From Corynebacterium felinum (lineage in GTDB: Bacteria; Actinomycetota; Actinomycetes; Mycobacteriales; Mycobacteriaceae): 64,000 bases of DNA. This document shows, one piece after another, positions 55,916 to 64,000 of the stretch. The notes beneath the pieces were generated by a model. The model made no database searches and was not told where the DNA came from. It was given only the letters and a program-made list of their open reading frames with translations. The stretch spans positions 2,790,001 to 2,854,000 of the forward strand of contig NZ_CP047209.1 in NCBI RefSeq assembly GCF_030408755.1, read 5' to 3'. How positions within the stretch are numbered: the first letter of the stretch is position 1; every line of letters starts with the position of its first letter. The translations under genes were made by a program, and so were the position numbers.

Positions 55916-56752
55916 CTAGTCGCTGCGTTCTACTGGATTGCGTGGATTAGCGCACCATTGGCTCCATCCGCCGACGAAATGTCGGGGCACAGACAAGCCA
56001 GAAATCACCATTGCTGCAATGACTTGGGCGGAGTGGTTGCCGGAACCGGAATAGACGATCACATCGTCAATCGTGTCTGCGGTAATGCCGTGTTCTGCGA
56101 AGATACGCTGCAATTCTTCTGGTTTTTTAAAGGTGTAGTCCTCGTTGAGTACCGCGCGGGTGGGAAGATTGATCGCACCGGGGATGTGGCCTGCTTTTAA
56201 GTCCAAGAATTCTTTTTTCCCGGCATACCTATTAGGTTCGCGACAATCGACCAAAATGCCGGTGTGTTGCTTGACTTCATCGATGGTGGCGGTGGGCAGT
56301 TGCCCTAGGGTTGCTTGGCCGCCATCGTAGATACGGGGGTTTCCGGGCCCGCCCATAACTTCATAGCCTGCGGCTTCCCAGGCGGGTTGACCGCCGTCGA
56401 GGATTTTCACGTTCTTCATCCCTGCCCATGTCAGCACCCACCAGGCGCGGGCGGCGAACAGGCCTCGGAATTTGTCGTAGACCACCACTTCCCGCTCAGG
56501 TGTCAGTCCCCATTTCAGCAACCATTTATCCACGTTTGCTTTGGTGGGAAGTGGGTTGCGCCCTGTGGTAGAGGATGGGGTGGAGGCAAGGGCGAGGGCG
56601 GTATCGCAGAACAGTGCGGTGGGGATGTGTTCGCTGTTGTATTGTCCGTATCCGCCGCCTTCTTCGGCGGACCAGAGGCTTGCCAAAACGAGTGGTGGGC
56701 GGCCTTTGTCAATACGTTCGTGAAGTTCATGGGGTGTCATGGTGATGGTCAT
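55916..56752 (-). CDS. rhodanese-type sulfurtransferase, active-site Cys replaced by Ser
   Basis: This 278-residue protein has two tandem rhodanese domains. The N-terminal one is LVLASLWSAEEGGGYGQYNSEHIPTALFCD; the C-terminal one is VDCREPNRYAGKK... and AGHIPGAINLPT. In thiosulfate:cyanide sulfurtransferases the C-terminal loop is C-x5 (YCGSG...). Here it reads VYSGSGNHSAQ, with Ser encoded by TCC. The persulfide-bearing cysteine is therefore absent and catalysis as a classical rhodanese is doubtful. It is the first gene of the unit leading to pyrE and trmH. The sseA name is avoided for this reason. Confidence 0.85.
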   Translation of the reverse strand: MTITMTPHELHERIDKGRPPLVLASLWSAEEGGGYGQYNSEHIPTALFCDTALALASTPSSTTGRNPLPTKANVDKWLLKWGLTPEREVVVYDKFRGLFAARAWWVLTWAGMKNVKILDGGQPAWEAAGYEVMGGPGNPRIYDGGQATLGQLPTATIDEVKQHTGILVDCREPNRYAGKKEFLDLKAGHIPGAINLPTRAVLNEDYTFKKPEELQRIFAEHGITADTIDDVIVYSGSGNHSAQVIAAMVISGLSVPRHFVGGWSQWCANPRNPVERSD

Positions 56753-56974
56753 AATCCCCGATTGTAGAAGCTGGCGATCTTTTTCGCCTTTCTGCCGTAC
56801 CTCCCTCCACGTTCCTCACTTTTTCACGTGTGTGGTTTTGCGCCTGTACTCCTTCGCCCCGATAACTATTGACACCTTTATTCACCAGTGGTTAGGCTAT
56901 GAAAAATAGAGCGTTTGCGCAGTTCACAGCGCCTAAATATGGCGAGTGCCTTATATTAGCTTCAAGGAGTTTTC

Positions 56975-57271
56975 GTGCCTCTTTTTCCCCTTTTCTCCGC
57001 TAACAGTAGCCTCATCCCGCTGGAATACGACATCGCGTGGTCGGTGGGCTTACTCATCCTTTTGTGCTTAGCCATGGCAGTGACCATTCTCAAAGTGGTG
57101 CTGGTTGCACGAATTTCCGCCGGCATTCATCTTGACGATCCCCATCAGTGGGCGCTGTGCTATGTGTTTGCCCCTGGTGGCACTTTGCTGTGGTTGTGGC
57201 ATGTATCAAAGCATCTTGCTGCCCAACCCTTGGTTAGCACTTCTGCCCAGTCGTGGGAATATACTCACTAG
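56975..57271 (+). CDS. small membrane protein
   Basis: This 98-residue protein has two or three hydrophobic segments (SLIPLEYDIAWSVGLLILLCLAMAVTILKVVL and YVFAPGGTLLWLWHVS). The GTG start is preceded by a near-perfect AAGGAG with eight-base spacing, so it is probably real. The end runs 38 bases into the convergent YhhN-family gene. The family is not recognised. Confidence 0.6.
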   Translation: MPLFPLFSANSSLIPLEYDIAWSVGLLILLCLAMAVTILKVVLVARISAGIHLDDPHQWALCYVFAPGGTLLWLWHVSKHLAAQPLVSTSAQSWEYTH

Positions 57272-57803
57272 CTTCCGCTCGAAACATCGCCCATTGCGCC
57301 AGACCATAGGTGCTGATGATCCCAAAGTCGAGCCACTTGTTTCGCCTCGTGCGATTAAGCGCGATCATTGAGTCGCTTGCAATAAATAATGCACCTCCGA
57401 GCGGTGAGGCCAGGGTGGAATAGGTGGCCAGGATGCAGCCATAGCCGATCAGTTTGGGGTCTTTAACAATCAGTGCCCCACACAGCAAGGCAACAAGGTG
57501 GGCTGTAATGTTTGCGGGGCGGTGCCCAGCCTTGAGGTGTCGAATGATAAAGGCGAGGTGCCCTAATCCAAACCAGGCCGCACCCCGGTAAAGCTGCCCA
57601 TGTTCGCGCATTAGCTCAATATCGCCCAGAAGGTGTGCTACGCCGCCGAGAACAAAGAGCGGCTCTTTGAGGTTCTGTGGTTGGCTACACATCAGCGCGG
57701 GCACGATCAGTGGCTTGCAGATTTTCTCCACATGCGCCGTTGGGCGCAGTTTGGTCAGCGCTGTAGCTGCGGTTGCCATGAGCGAAAGAGCCTGAAAGAA
57801 CAT
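57234..57803 (-). CDS. YhhN-family membrane protein (lysoplasmalogenase-like)
   Basis: This 189-residue multi-TM protein has the YhhN-type segments KPLIVPALM, FVLGGVAHLLGDIELM and GAAWFGLGHLAFIIRHL. Characterised relatives (TMEM86B) hydrolyse the vinyl-ether bond of lysoplasmalogen; whether corynebacteria have such lipids is unclear, so activity remains open. Its 3' end overlaps the small membrane protein gene on the other strand. Confidence 0.8.
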   Translation of the reverse strand: MFFQALSLMATAATALTKLRPTAHVEKICKPLIVPALMCSQPQNLKEPLFVLGGVAHLLGDIELMREHGQLYRGAAWFGLGHLAFIIRHLKAGHRPANITAHLVALLCGALIVKDPKLIGYGCILATYSTLASPLGGALFIASDSMIALNRTRRNKWLDFGIISTYGLAQWAMFRAEASEYIPTTGQKC

Positions 57804-58147
57804 GCCACCTCAGTGTAGTCACAGCCCTACACCCTTGTGCACTAGGGGGGGATCATCTACTACACCCAAAACTCGACCTTTCTGTCCCTGGTACGCATGA
57901 GGCCGAGCAAGAAAGTACCCAAAGCTCTCACCCTATTAATACTCGAGGATTGATTGAAAATTAATAGTTAGAGTTTCAGCACAGTAGGGAAAATTTGACC
58001 TGCGGTTTTATCGGTAGCACTTGCTCTATCTCTAAATGATATTTTGCCAAGAACCATGCTCAGGCTCGTCACAGATCTTGATCCGCAGGCAGCAACAGCC
58101 CACACAACCCCAGCACAGCAGGAACTATGCGTCCATTTACAGCAAAA
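57804..58147. other. intergenic, inverted repeat CTATTAAT/ATTAATAG
   Basis: This stretch lies upstream of the YhhN gene. CTATTAAT (57933-57940) and ATTAATAG (57960-57967) form a symmetrical pair about 130 bases before its start. No ORF was supported. Confidence 0.4.
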
Positions 58148-58195
58148 CTCCCCGTGAGTGCGTGCCTGATTTCTCAGGCCCACACTCACGGGGAG
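58148..58195 (-). terminator. long hairpin terminator after clpB
   Basis: CTCCCCGTGAGTG (58148-58160) pairs perfectly with CACTCACGGGGAG (58183-58195), with an inner GCCTGA/TCAGGC stem. Four T residues follow on the minus strand. It lies 27 bases after the clpB stop. Confidence 0.88.
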
Positions 58196-58221
58196 CAGTA
58201 CAACTTCTTACAGGGTGCGTG

Positions 58222-60780
58222 TTACATGCTTGCGGTTTCAGCCTCGATGCTCAAACCACCCATCTCATTGGTGCGCACCACCACTGTGTCACCGTCGCGC
58301 ACCTCACCGGCAAGAAGCTTCTTAGCCAGCGAGTCGCCGATCTCCTTCTGAATCAAACGGCGCAGCGGACGGGCACCATAGGCGGGATCGTAGCCACGCT
58401 CGGCAAGCCAAGCCTTGGCGGGTTCATCCACATCCAAATGGAGGCGGCGGGTCGCAAGCCGGGCGGCCAGCTGCTTAATCTGGATCTCCACGATACTGGT
58501 CAGCTGCTCAGGGCTGAGCGGATCGAAGATCACCACATCATCGAGTCGGTTAACGAACTCAGGCTTGAAGGCACGCTTGACGGCATCCATCATTTCCTCA
58601 CGGGTGCCACCGGCACCGAGGTTGGAGGTCAAGATCAGCACCGTGTTGCGGAAATCCACCGTGCGGCCCTGGCCGTCGGTCAACCGGCCTTCATCGAGTA
58701 CCTGCAGGAGAATGTCGAAGACATCCGGGTGCGCCTTTTCCACCTCGTCGAAAAGCACCACCGTGTAGGGGCGACGGCGCACCGCCTCAGTCAGTTGACC
58801 GCCCTGGTCGTAGCCCACATATCCGGGAGGGGCACCGACAAGACGGGCCACAGAGTGCTTCTCACCGAACTCCGACATATCGATGCGGACCATGGCGCGA
58901 TCGTCGTCGAACATGAACTCCGCCAGCGCCTTGGCCAGCTCCGTCTTACCCACGCCGGTGGGGCCGAGGAAGAGGAAGGAGCCGGTGGGGCGGTTCGGGT
59001 CGGCGACCCCGGCTCGTGCGCAGCGCACAGCATCGGAGACGGCGCTGACAGCTTCCATCTGCCCGACCACGCGCTTGCCCAGTTCGGATTCCATGTGCAG
59101 GAGTTTTTCGGTTTCCCCTTGGAGCATTTTGCCTGCGGGGATGCCGGTCCATGCGGACACAACTTCTGCGATGGTATCGGGGGTGACTTCCTCCGACAGC
59201 ATGGTGGGTTCAGCGCTGGTTGCCTCGGCTTGGCTGAGTTGCTTTTCCAGCTCAGGGATGCGGCCGTAGCGCAATTCTGCAACCTTGCCGTAGTCGCCAT
59301 CACGTTCGGCGATTTCGGATTCTTGGCGCAGCTTCTCAAGCTCTTCCTTGGCTTCGCGCACCTTATCAATCGCGGTTTTTTCGTTCATCCACCGTGCGGT
59401 GAGTTCGCCGAGTCGTTCGCGCTCGTCGGCGAGTTCTTGGCGCAGCTTTTCTAGCCGTTCCTTCGAGGCGGCGTCGGTTTCCTTTTCCAAGGCTACTTCT
59501 TCGATTTCGAGGCGGCGGACGATGCGTTCCAGTTCGTCGATTTCCTGTGGGGAGGAGTCGATTTCCATGCGCAGTCGGGAGGCTGCTTCATCAACGAGGT
59601 CAATGGCCTTATCCGGAAGGAAACGGGAGGTGATGTAGCGATCCGACAAGGTGGCGGCAGCAACGAGGGCGGAGTCTTGGATGCGCACACCGTGGTGGAC
59701 TTCGTATCGTTCCTTCAGCCCGCGCAGGATGCCGATGGCATCTTCCACGGAGGGTTCGGCGGCGAAGACTTGCTGGAAGCGGCGCTCCAGGGCGGCGTCT
59801 TTTTCGATGTACTTGCGGTACTCATCCAGCGTGGTTGCACCCACGAGTCGCAGTTCGCCGCGGGCGAGCATGGGCTTGATCATGTTGCCGGCATCCATAG
59901 CGGATTCACCGGTGGCGCCTGCGCCGACGATGGTGTGCAGCTCGTCGATGAAGGTGATAATCTGCCCGTTCGAGCTTTTAATTTCATCGAGTACTGCCTT
60001 GAGGCGCTCCTCGAATTCGCCACGATATTTCGCACCCGCGACCATCGATCCGAGGTCGAGGCTGATTAAGGTTTTGCCCTTGAGTGATTCTGGGACGTCA
60101 CCTGCGACGATGCGTCGCGCTAAGCCTTCGACGATGGCGGTTTTACCCACGCCTGGTTCGCCGATGAGAACAGGGTTGTTCTTCGTGCGGCGTGACAGCA
60201 CCTGCACCACGCGGCGAATTTCCGCGTCGCGGCCGATCACGGGGTCGATCTTGCCTTCCCGTGCTCGCTGGGTGAGGTCGGTGGAGTACTTTTCCAAAGC
60301 TTGGAACTGCCCCTCGGGTTCTTGGTTGGTTACCTTTTTGTCGCCGCGCACATTCACGAATGCGCCTTTGATGACCTCGTAGGTGGCTCCCCGCTTGGTC
60401 AGCAGGTCGGCGGCATCGTTCTTTCCGCGTGCCAAGGCTGCGAGTAGCACTTCGGTGGAGACGTATTCATCGCCTAATTCGCCGGCTAATTCTTGGGCGG
60501 CGGTCAAGGCGTTCAGTGCGTCGCGGTTAAAGGTGGGGTTTGCCATACCCTGGCCCTCTGCCTTGGGGTATCCGGCAACTAATGCTTCAGCTTCTCGCTT
60601 GACGACGTCGGGGTCAACGCCCGTTGCACGTAAGACGGGGATGGCGATGCCATCTTCCTGACCTAAGATCGCGGCCAGCAGGTGCGCTGGGCGAATATCA
60701 GGGTTTCCGTTGGCGGAAGCCTTTTGTAAAGCAACCTGGAGTGCTTCTTGAGTTTTGGTCGTGGGGTTAAAAGCGTTCAT
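58222..60780 (-). CDS. clpB: ATP-dependent disaggregase ClpB
   Basis: This 852-residue AAA+ protein resolubilises aggregated proteins together with DnaK. It has a Clp N-domain (about 1-145), NBD1 with Walker A GEPGVGKT (about 204-211), a coiled-coil middle domain (about 400-520) and NBD2 with GPTGVGKT (about 603-610). The pore loop [13 protein letters not shown] is present. The ATG follows AAGGAA. The upstream DNA carries two HspR-type HAIR-like operators, which fits heat-shock control as known in C. glutamicum. Confidence 0.97.
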   Translation of the reverse strand: MNAFNPTTKTQEALQVALQKASANGNPDIRPAHLLAAILGQEDGIAIPVLRATGVDPDVVKREAEALVAGYPKAEGQGMANPTFNRDALNALTAAQELAGELGDEYVSTEVLLAALARGKNDAADLLTKRGATYEVIKGAFVNVRGDKKVTNQEPEGQFQALEKYSTDLTQRAREGKIDPVIGRDAEIRRVVQVLSRRTKNNPVLIGEPGVGKTAIVEGLARRIVAGDVPESLKGKTLISLDLGSMVAGAKYRGEFEERLKAVLDEIKSSNGQIITFIDELHTIVGAGATGESAMDAGNMIKPMLARGELRLVGATTLDEYRKYIEKDAALERRFQQVFAAEPSVEDAIGILRGLKERYEVHHGVRIQDSALVAAATLSDRYITSRFLPDKAIDLVDEAASRLRMEIDSSPQEIDELERIVRRLEIEEVALEKETDAASKERLEKLRQELADERERLGELTARWMNEKTAIDKVREAKEELEKLRQESEIAERDGDYGKVAELRYGRIPELEKQLSQAEATSAEPTMLSEEVTPDTIAEVVSAWTGIPAGKMLQGETEKLLHMESELGKRVVGQMEAVSAVSDAVRCARAGVADPNRPTGSFLFLGPTGVGKTELAKALAEFMFDDDRAMVRIDMSEFGEKHSVARLVGAPPGYVGYDQGGQLTEAVRRRPYTVVLFDEVEKAHPDVFDILLQVLDEGRLTDGQGRTVDFRNTVLILTSNLGAGGTREEMMDAVKRAFKPEFVNRLDDVVIFDPLSPEQLTSIVEIQIKQLAARLATRRLHLDVDEPAKAWLAERGYDPAYGARPLRRLIQKEIGDSLAKKLLAGEVRDGDTVVVRTNEMGGLSIEAETASM

Positions 60781-60833
60781 TGTGTTCCTTCTTTAGTCTT
60801 TTCTTGTGTCTTCGTACAGAAAAATCCAGATAG

Positions 60834-60852
60834 TTGAGCTTATTACACTCAA
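60834..60852 (-). promoter_or_regulatory. HAIR-like HspR site 1 upstream of clpB
   Basis: On the minus strand it reads TTGAGT-GTAATAA-GCTCAA, close to the HAIR consensus CTTGAGT-N7-ACTCAAG that HspR binds. It lies about 55-72 bases before the clpB ATG. Confidence 0.75.
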
Positions 60853-60886
60853 CTTGTGACCATAGTACACCAGCCCCCACAAAAAG

Positions 60887-60905
60887 TTAAGCCCCCAAGA
60901 CTCAA
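60887..60905 (-). promoter_or_regulatory. HAIR-like HspR site 2 upstream of clpB
   Basis: On the minus strand it reads TTGAGT-CTTGGGG-GCTTAA, the same half-site with a weaker second half, 34 bases upstream of site 1 with identical orientation and N7 spacing. Confidence 0.6.
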
Positions 60906-60979
60906 CTTTCTATTTTTTCTTCAACACCCCCTCCCCCTAACACGAGCGCGCAACACCGCAATCCCCGACGTCGATACGC

Positions 60980-61008
60980 AAAAGCCCTCCCGCACCAGAC
61001 GGAAGGGC
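60980..61008 (-). terminator. terminator after the GltS-like gene
   Basis: On the minus strand GCCCTTCCG pairs with CGGGAGGGC (one G-T pair), followed by TTTTG. It lies 15 bases after the stop codon at 61024. Confidence 0.75.
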
Positions 61009-61023
61009 CACGCTCTACACACG

Positions 61024-62346
61024 CTACTGTTCAGCACGCGCCTTGGCGGCGTGATACAAACTCACCGCCAAAATCACCGCAGCAATTGCCGTAGCAGCCC
61101 ACCCCAAACCAAGAGTAAAACCACCCAACACCGCAATCGGTGCCAGAATCGTCATACCAATCTCAAACGGCGCGAAACCCACATACGCCACACCATACTC
61201 ATTCAACGTGCCCGACTTCAGCTTCGGATCCACAATCTTTAACAACGCAATACCCGTTGCCACCGCCGCAGTAGCCCAACCCCAACCAAACAGCGCACGC
61301 TCCAACCAGCCAGTAGCAAAGAAACGCTCAGCCAGCAAAAACCACACAAAGCAATACACCACGCCAAGCACAAACATCACCACAAGCGGCACAAAATAGC
61401 TCGCAACAGCACTCGGCACGATCGACGCAATGCCGAAAGCAATCAGATAATCGGTACTCCCACCCGAAATCGAGGCAACAGTCTCCTTATCCAAATAGCG
61501 CGGCTTACCAATCGCCGACAAAAACAGCTTGCCGCAAATACCCACCAAAAAAGACAACGCGAACAGCGGAATCGAAATCATCGAAAACTGCTTCGAAATC
61601 AACTGCTGCAACAAATACGCCACCGCAACAGTGACCATAATGACACCACAGTGCAAAGACAGCGCCTCGATCGACGAAGGATTCGTCGTCGCCTTACCAA
61701 TCGACGGACGCGCATCTTCATCATCAATCTGCCCCGAACGCAACTCCCACGGAAGCTCCTTCGGCAACGACGCCGTCTTATTATGACGAATACCCCACTG
61801 GGCGAAAATAATACCGCCCACAATCGCCGCCAACGTCCCCACCGTCGCAGAAGTAAAACCCAAACTCAACGCAGCCTCAGCACCCACCCCATGCAACGCC
61901 CCGCCAACAGCAGCGGCAGTACCAAAACCACCCACAAAACCAACAGGCAGCATCATACCAAACCACTCCTGCGTGCCCCACACAGGAGCAAAGAAGAACA
62001 AGCCCAGCAAAATAAACAGCCCCCACTGGCCCATAAACATCGACGTTGAATACGCCCACATCGTACGAGCACCCTTAATATTGCGGGCATTAAACGCCAT
62101 CGCATACGGCATGGCGGCGAACACAATCGCAATCAGAATCGACGAATAGGTGCCCAACAACTCCGAAAAATGCAACACCCCCAGCGCATGATCGCCCAAC
62201 AACAGGCCCAACAGGCCAGCGGTAATAGGGGCGGGAATCAAAAGGGAACGGAACACCGGGATGAGACGGCGCAATGCGACACCAACCAGCATGAGAATAG
62301 AAATGTAGCCGACGTCGAGCACCAAGGTGTACGGAGTGTAACTCAC
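61024..62346 (-). CDS. GltS-type sodium:glutamate symporter-like protein
   Basis: This 440-residue membrane protein has about 10-11 TM segments and an inverted-repeat architecture. The GltS-family signature GGFGTAAAVGGAL (about residues 140-152) replaces the GGHGTAAA of E. coli GltS. A cytosolic loop with charged residues (GIRHNKTASLPKELPWELRSGQIDDEDARPS) separates the halves. Sodium-coupled uptake of glutamate or a related anion is expected; substrate specificity is uncertain because of the Phe in the signature. The start is GTG with AGGAGG upstream. Confidence 0.85.
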   Translation of the reverse strand: MSYTPYTLVLDVGYISILMLVGVALRRLIPVFRSLLIPAPITAGLLGLLLGDHALGVLHFSELLGTYSSILIAIVFAAMPYAMAFNARNIKGARTMWAYSTSMFMGQWGLFILLGLFFFAPVWGTQEWFGMMLPVGFVGGFGTAAAVGGALHGVGAEAALSLGFTSATVGTLAAIVGGIIFAQWGIRHNKTASLPKELPWELRSGQIDDEDARPSIGKATTNPSSIEALSLHCGVIMVTVAVAYLLQQLISKQFSMISIPLFALSFLVGICGKLFLSAIGKPRYLDKETVASISGGSTDYLIAFGIASIVPSAVASYFVPLVVMFVLGVVYCFVWFLLAERFFATGWLERALFGWGWATAAVATGIALLKIVDPKLKSGTLNEYGVAYVGFAPFEIGMTILAPIAVLGGFTLGLGWAATAIAAVILAVSLYHAAKARAEQ

Positions 62347-63131
62347 CTGTTAAATTCGCCTCCTAAAATAAGAATCCTTCGTATTCACGAGAAACTGTGT
62401 CCACAGCGTGTAGGACGATGACCTCGCAAGCCCCTACGCCACACGCTGAAGGCGAAAAGAACCAGCCAGTACCCGGGAAAACTTGTCTGCGCTGCCTTTG
62501 ACCCAAAGACAGCGCCACACAATGCCCAACCCGCGCCCAGCAACGCGCAAGACATTACGTTCACGCGCCACCACCAACGCCTTTTCCCACAACCGCGTAA
62601 GCACCAAAAAATCCAAGCCGTGCGCTACGGGAGCACCAGGCTCATGCGTGGCATCCGCATGCTGCTTATTGCACCACTGCCACGGTCGCCATGAAAGAAA
62701 ACTTTGGGTGCCCGCCCTGCTCATTCGAGGGCGTCAAGCACGGGGGTGTGGGTAACTGACAAAGACTGTGAAGCGTGAAGTAATCCCTCGCGAGGAGGAT
62801 GTGTGCTTGGCCAAAAGTTGTGATTGCTTGGTGGTTTCCCAGCCACCACCACAGTTGGAAAGCGTTTTTGTTTATGTGGGATTTGGTTGGTTTTCTACCC
62901 AAGCTCCCGCTTGCGCCCACTACCCCCTGCTTGGGGGATATATGCGCCATTGGGAAGCCTAATGAAAACCAAAACCGCAGCTAGTAGAACCAGTGCTCCA
63001 AAAACCTCAGAAATTACTTGGTATATTCTAATACCTTCTTTGGTGAAACTTAAAAATGTGGCAGAAGATCTACCTATAAAACAATGCCCGATTGTGTGAA
63101 CCCTTGACCAGTAGGTGACATGTCACATACC
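62347..63131. other. 785-bp intergenic region, no supported gene
   Basis: Several short frames of 60-96 codons occur on both strands, but they lack ribosome-binding sites and protein-like composition. The right end carries a TTGACC (-35-like, 63104-63109) and the palindrome described next. Confidence 0.4.
63115..63126. promoter_or_regulatory. palindrome GTGACATGTCAC before the monooxygenase gene
   Basis: This perfect 12-bp palindrome lies 5 bases before the first ATG of the luciferase-like gene, downstream of a TTGACC hexamer. The position suits a repressor operator, possibly of the TetR or MarR type; the regulator is not visible. Confidence 0.6.
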
Positions 63132-64000
63132 ATGGTGGACATGAAGAAATTTGGATTCTTAAGCTTCGGCCATTACAACCACGCATACCCCGTTCAGCGC
63201 AGTCTTCACGACGCCATCGAACTCGCCCATATCGCCGATTCCCTCGGCATAAACGGCGCTTATTTCCGCGTGCACCACTTCGCTCCCCAAGGTGCCGCAC
63301 CCATCCCCCTCTTAAGCGCCATAGCAGCACGCACCTCCCATATCGAAGTGGGCACAGGGGTGATCGACATGCGTTATGAAAACCCGCTGTATCTCGCCGA
63401 GGAATTAGCCGCCTTGTCCTATATCGCCGACGGACGTCTTGCTATCGGCATTTCCCGCGGCTCACCTGAACCAGCCCTCAAAGGTTGGGAAGCATTCGGC
63501 TACCACGCAGCAGATAGTGAGGATAGTAAAGGTGCCGGATTGGCGCGGGAGAAATTCCTCACCTTCTTAAGCGCCATTCGGGGCACCCCCATGGCGCAGG
63601 CGGCACCTGCCGACCAGCAGTATCCCCGCATTTACGCACCAGGGCGCCCAATTCCCGTGCTCCCCCAAGCACCGGATCTTGATCGCACAATCTGGTGGGG
63701 TGCGGCCACCCATGCCTCAGCGGAGCAAGCTGCCCGCGATGGCGTGAATTTGATGAGCTCCACTCTTGTGTTTGAAACCGACGGCCCCAGCCTAGGTGAA
63801 GTGCAGGCCCGCCAAATTGAGCGCTACCGCGCCGAGTGGGATCGCGCCGGTTGGGGGCATGAGCCACGCGTGTCAGTTTCGCGAAGCGTTTTCCCCATTG
63901 TCTCCGATGCGGATACCGCGATGTTTGGCAAGCCAGGCTCGGGTGGTTCGGAATCGCGCAGCATGCTCGATGATCAGCAGGGTATTTTCGGCCGCACCTT
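63132..64000 (+). CDS. luciferase-like (LLM) flavin-dependent monooxygenase, C-terminus outside window
   Basis: About 290 residues of a TIM-barrel bacterial-luciferase-like oxidoreductase are present. LGINGAYFRVHHF, VGTGVIDMRYENPLYLAEELAALSYIADGRLAIGISRGS and GAATHASAEQAARDGVNLM match the LLM family of FMN- or F420-using enzymes. The substrate is unknown. Two in-frame starts, ATG 63132 and ATG 63141 (GGTGG just upstream), are possible. The frame is still open at base 64000. Confidence 0.88.
   Translation, partial: MVDMKKFGFLSFGHYNHAYPVQRSLHDAIELAHIADSLGINGAYFRVHHFAPQGAAPIPLLSAIAARTSHIEVGTGVIDMRYENPLYLAEELAALSYIADGRLAIGISRGSPEPALKGWEAFGYHAADSEDSKGAGLAREKFLTFLSAIRGTPMAQAAPADQQYPRIYAPGRPIPVLPQAPDLDRTIWWGAATHASAEQAARDGVNLMSSTLVFETDGPSLGEVQARQIERYRAEWDRAGWGHEPRVSVSRSVFPIVSDADTAMFGKPGSGGSESRSMLDDQQGIFGRT

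Noticed and set aside
58036..59454. 472-codon open frame on the plus strand
   Set aside because: It is antisense to clpB, a fully recognisable protein, and has low-complexity composition.
62434..62724. 96-codon minus-strand frame between the GltS-like gene and the monooxygenase
   Set aside because: A competing plus-strand frame covers the same bases, neither has a Shine-Dalgarno and neither resembles a known protein.

Overview
The window is a chromosomal segment of a Corynebacterium-type actinobacterium. The evidence is gene content and order: glnX-glnH-pknG, pta-ackA, fprA, purT, purA, fba, trmH/pyrE, rhodanese and clpB form the backbone. As far as I remember, this order is shared with C. 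glutamicum (pknG to clpB region) and partly with M. tuberculosis (Rv0357c to Rv0413). I cannot name the species. There is one tRNA gene, and I see no insertion sequence, prophage or CRISPR array.

Layout. 1-9.4 kb: a truncated ABC ATPase and a NUDIX hydrolase face the glnX-glnH-pknG operon (amino-acid sensing to kinase PknG). Then come a DUF222/HNH protein and the pta-ackA acetate operon. 9.7-15.9 kb: a gene for a 2076-residue cell-wall-anchored protein made of 13 similar modules. 16.5-20.5 kb: fprA, a GNAT acetyltransferase, a phosphoribosyltransferase and purT, followed by tRNA-Gly. 20.9-24.2 kb: a second sortase-type surface protein with five modules of the same kind. 25.2-31.5 kb: purA, a small secreted protein, a YbjN-like pair, a FUSC-type membrane protein and fba.

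31.8-50.8 kb is the most unusual part. Ten minus-strand genes, many overlapping by 1-4 bases, encode a TM2 protein, two small membrane proteins with proline-rich N-termini, and a secreted/membrane VWA protein. They also encode a tubulin/FtsZ-like giant protein, a large two-TM membrane protein, a fibronectin-III-like protein, a GAP1-like protein, a cytosolic vWA protein and a TRAFAC-type GTPase. Related components are known in actinobacterial vWA/GTPase/tubulin-like clusters whose function is unsettled. Here six of the ten proteins, and also PknG, carry NPF or SPFG short motifs. This suggests a common docking module. The cluster sits between fba and a GH76-like gene, which I recall as close neighbours in related genomes.

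51.7-64 kb: a GH76-like protein without a signal peptide, the rhodanese-hypothetical-pyrE-trmH operon, a small membrane protein overlapping a YhhN-family gene, clpB with two HspR-type HAIR-like operators, a GltS-type transporter, and a luciferase-like monooxygenase cut by the window end.

Two short DNA words recur. CGRCGTCGATAMGC is scattered over both strands of the whole window. A palindromic family around CCCTAWTRGGG is concentrated in the first 9 kb, inside genes as well as between them. All coordinates, domain calls and motif counts come from reading by eye; none was checked by a search.
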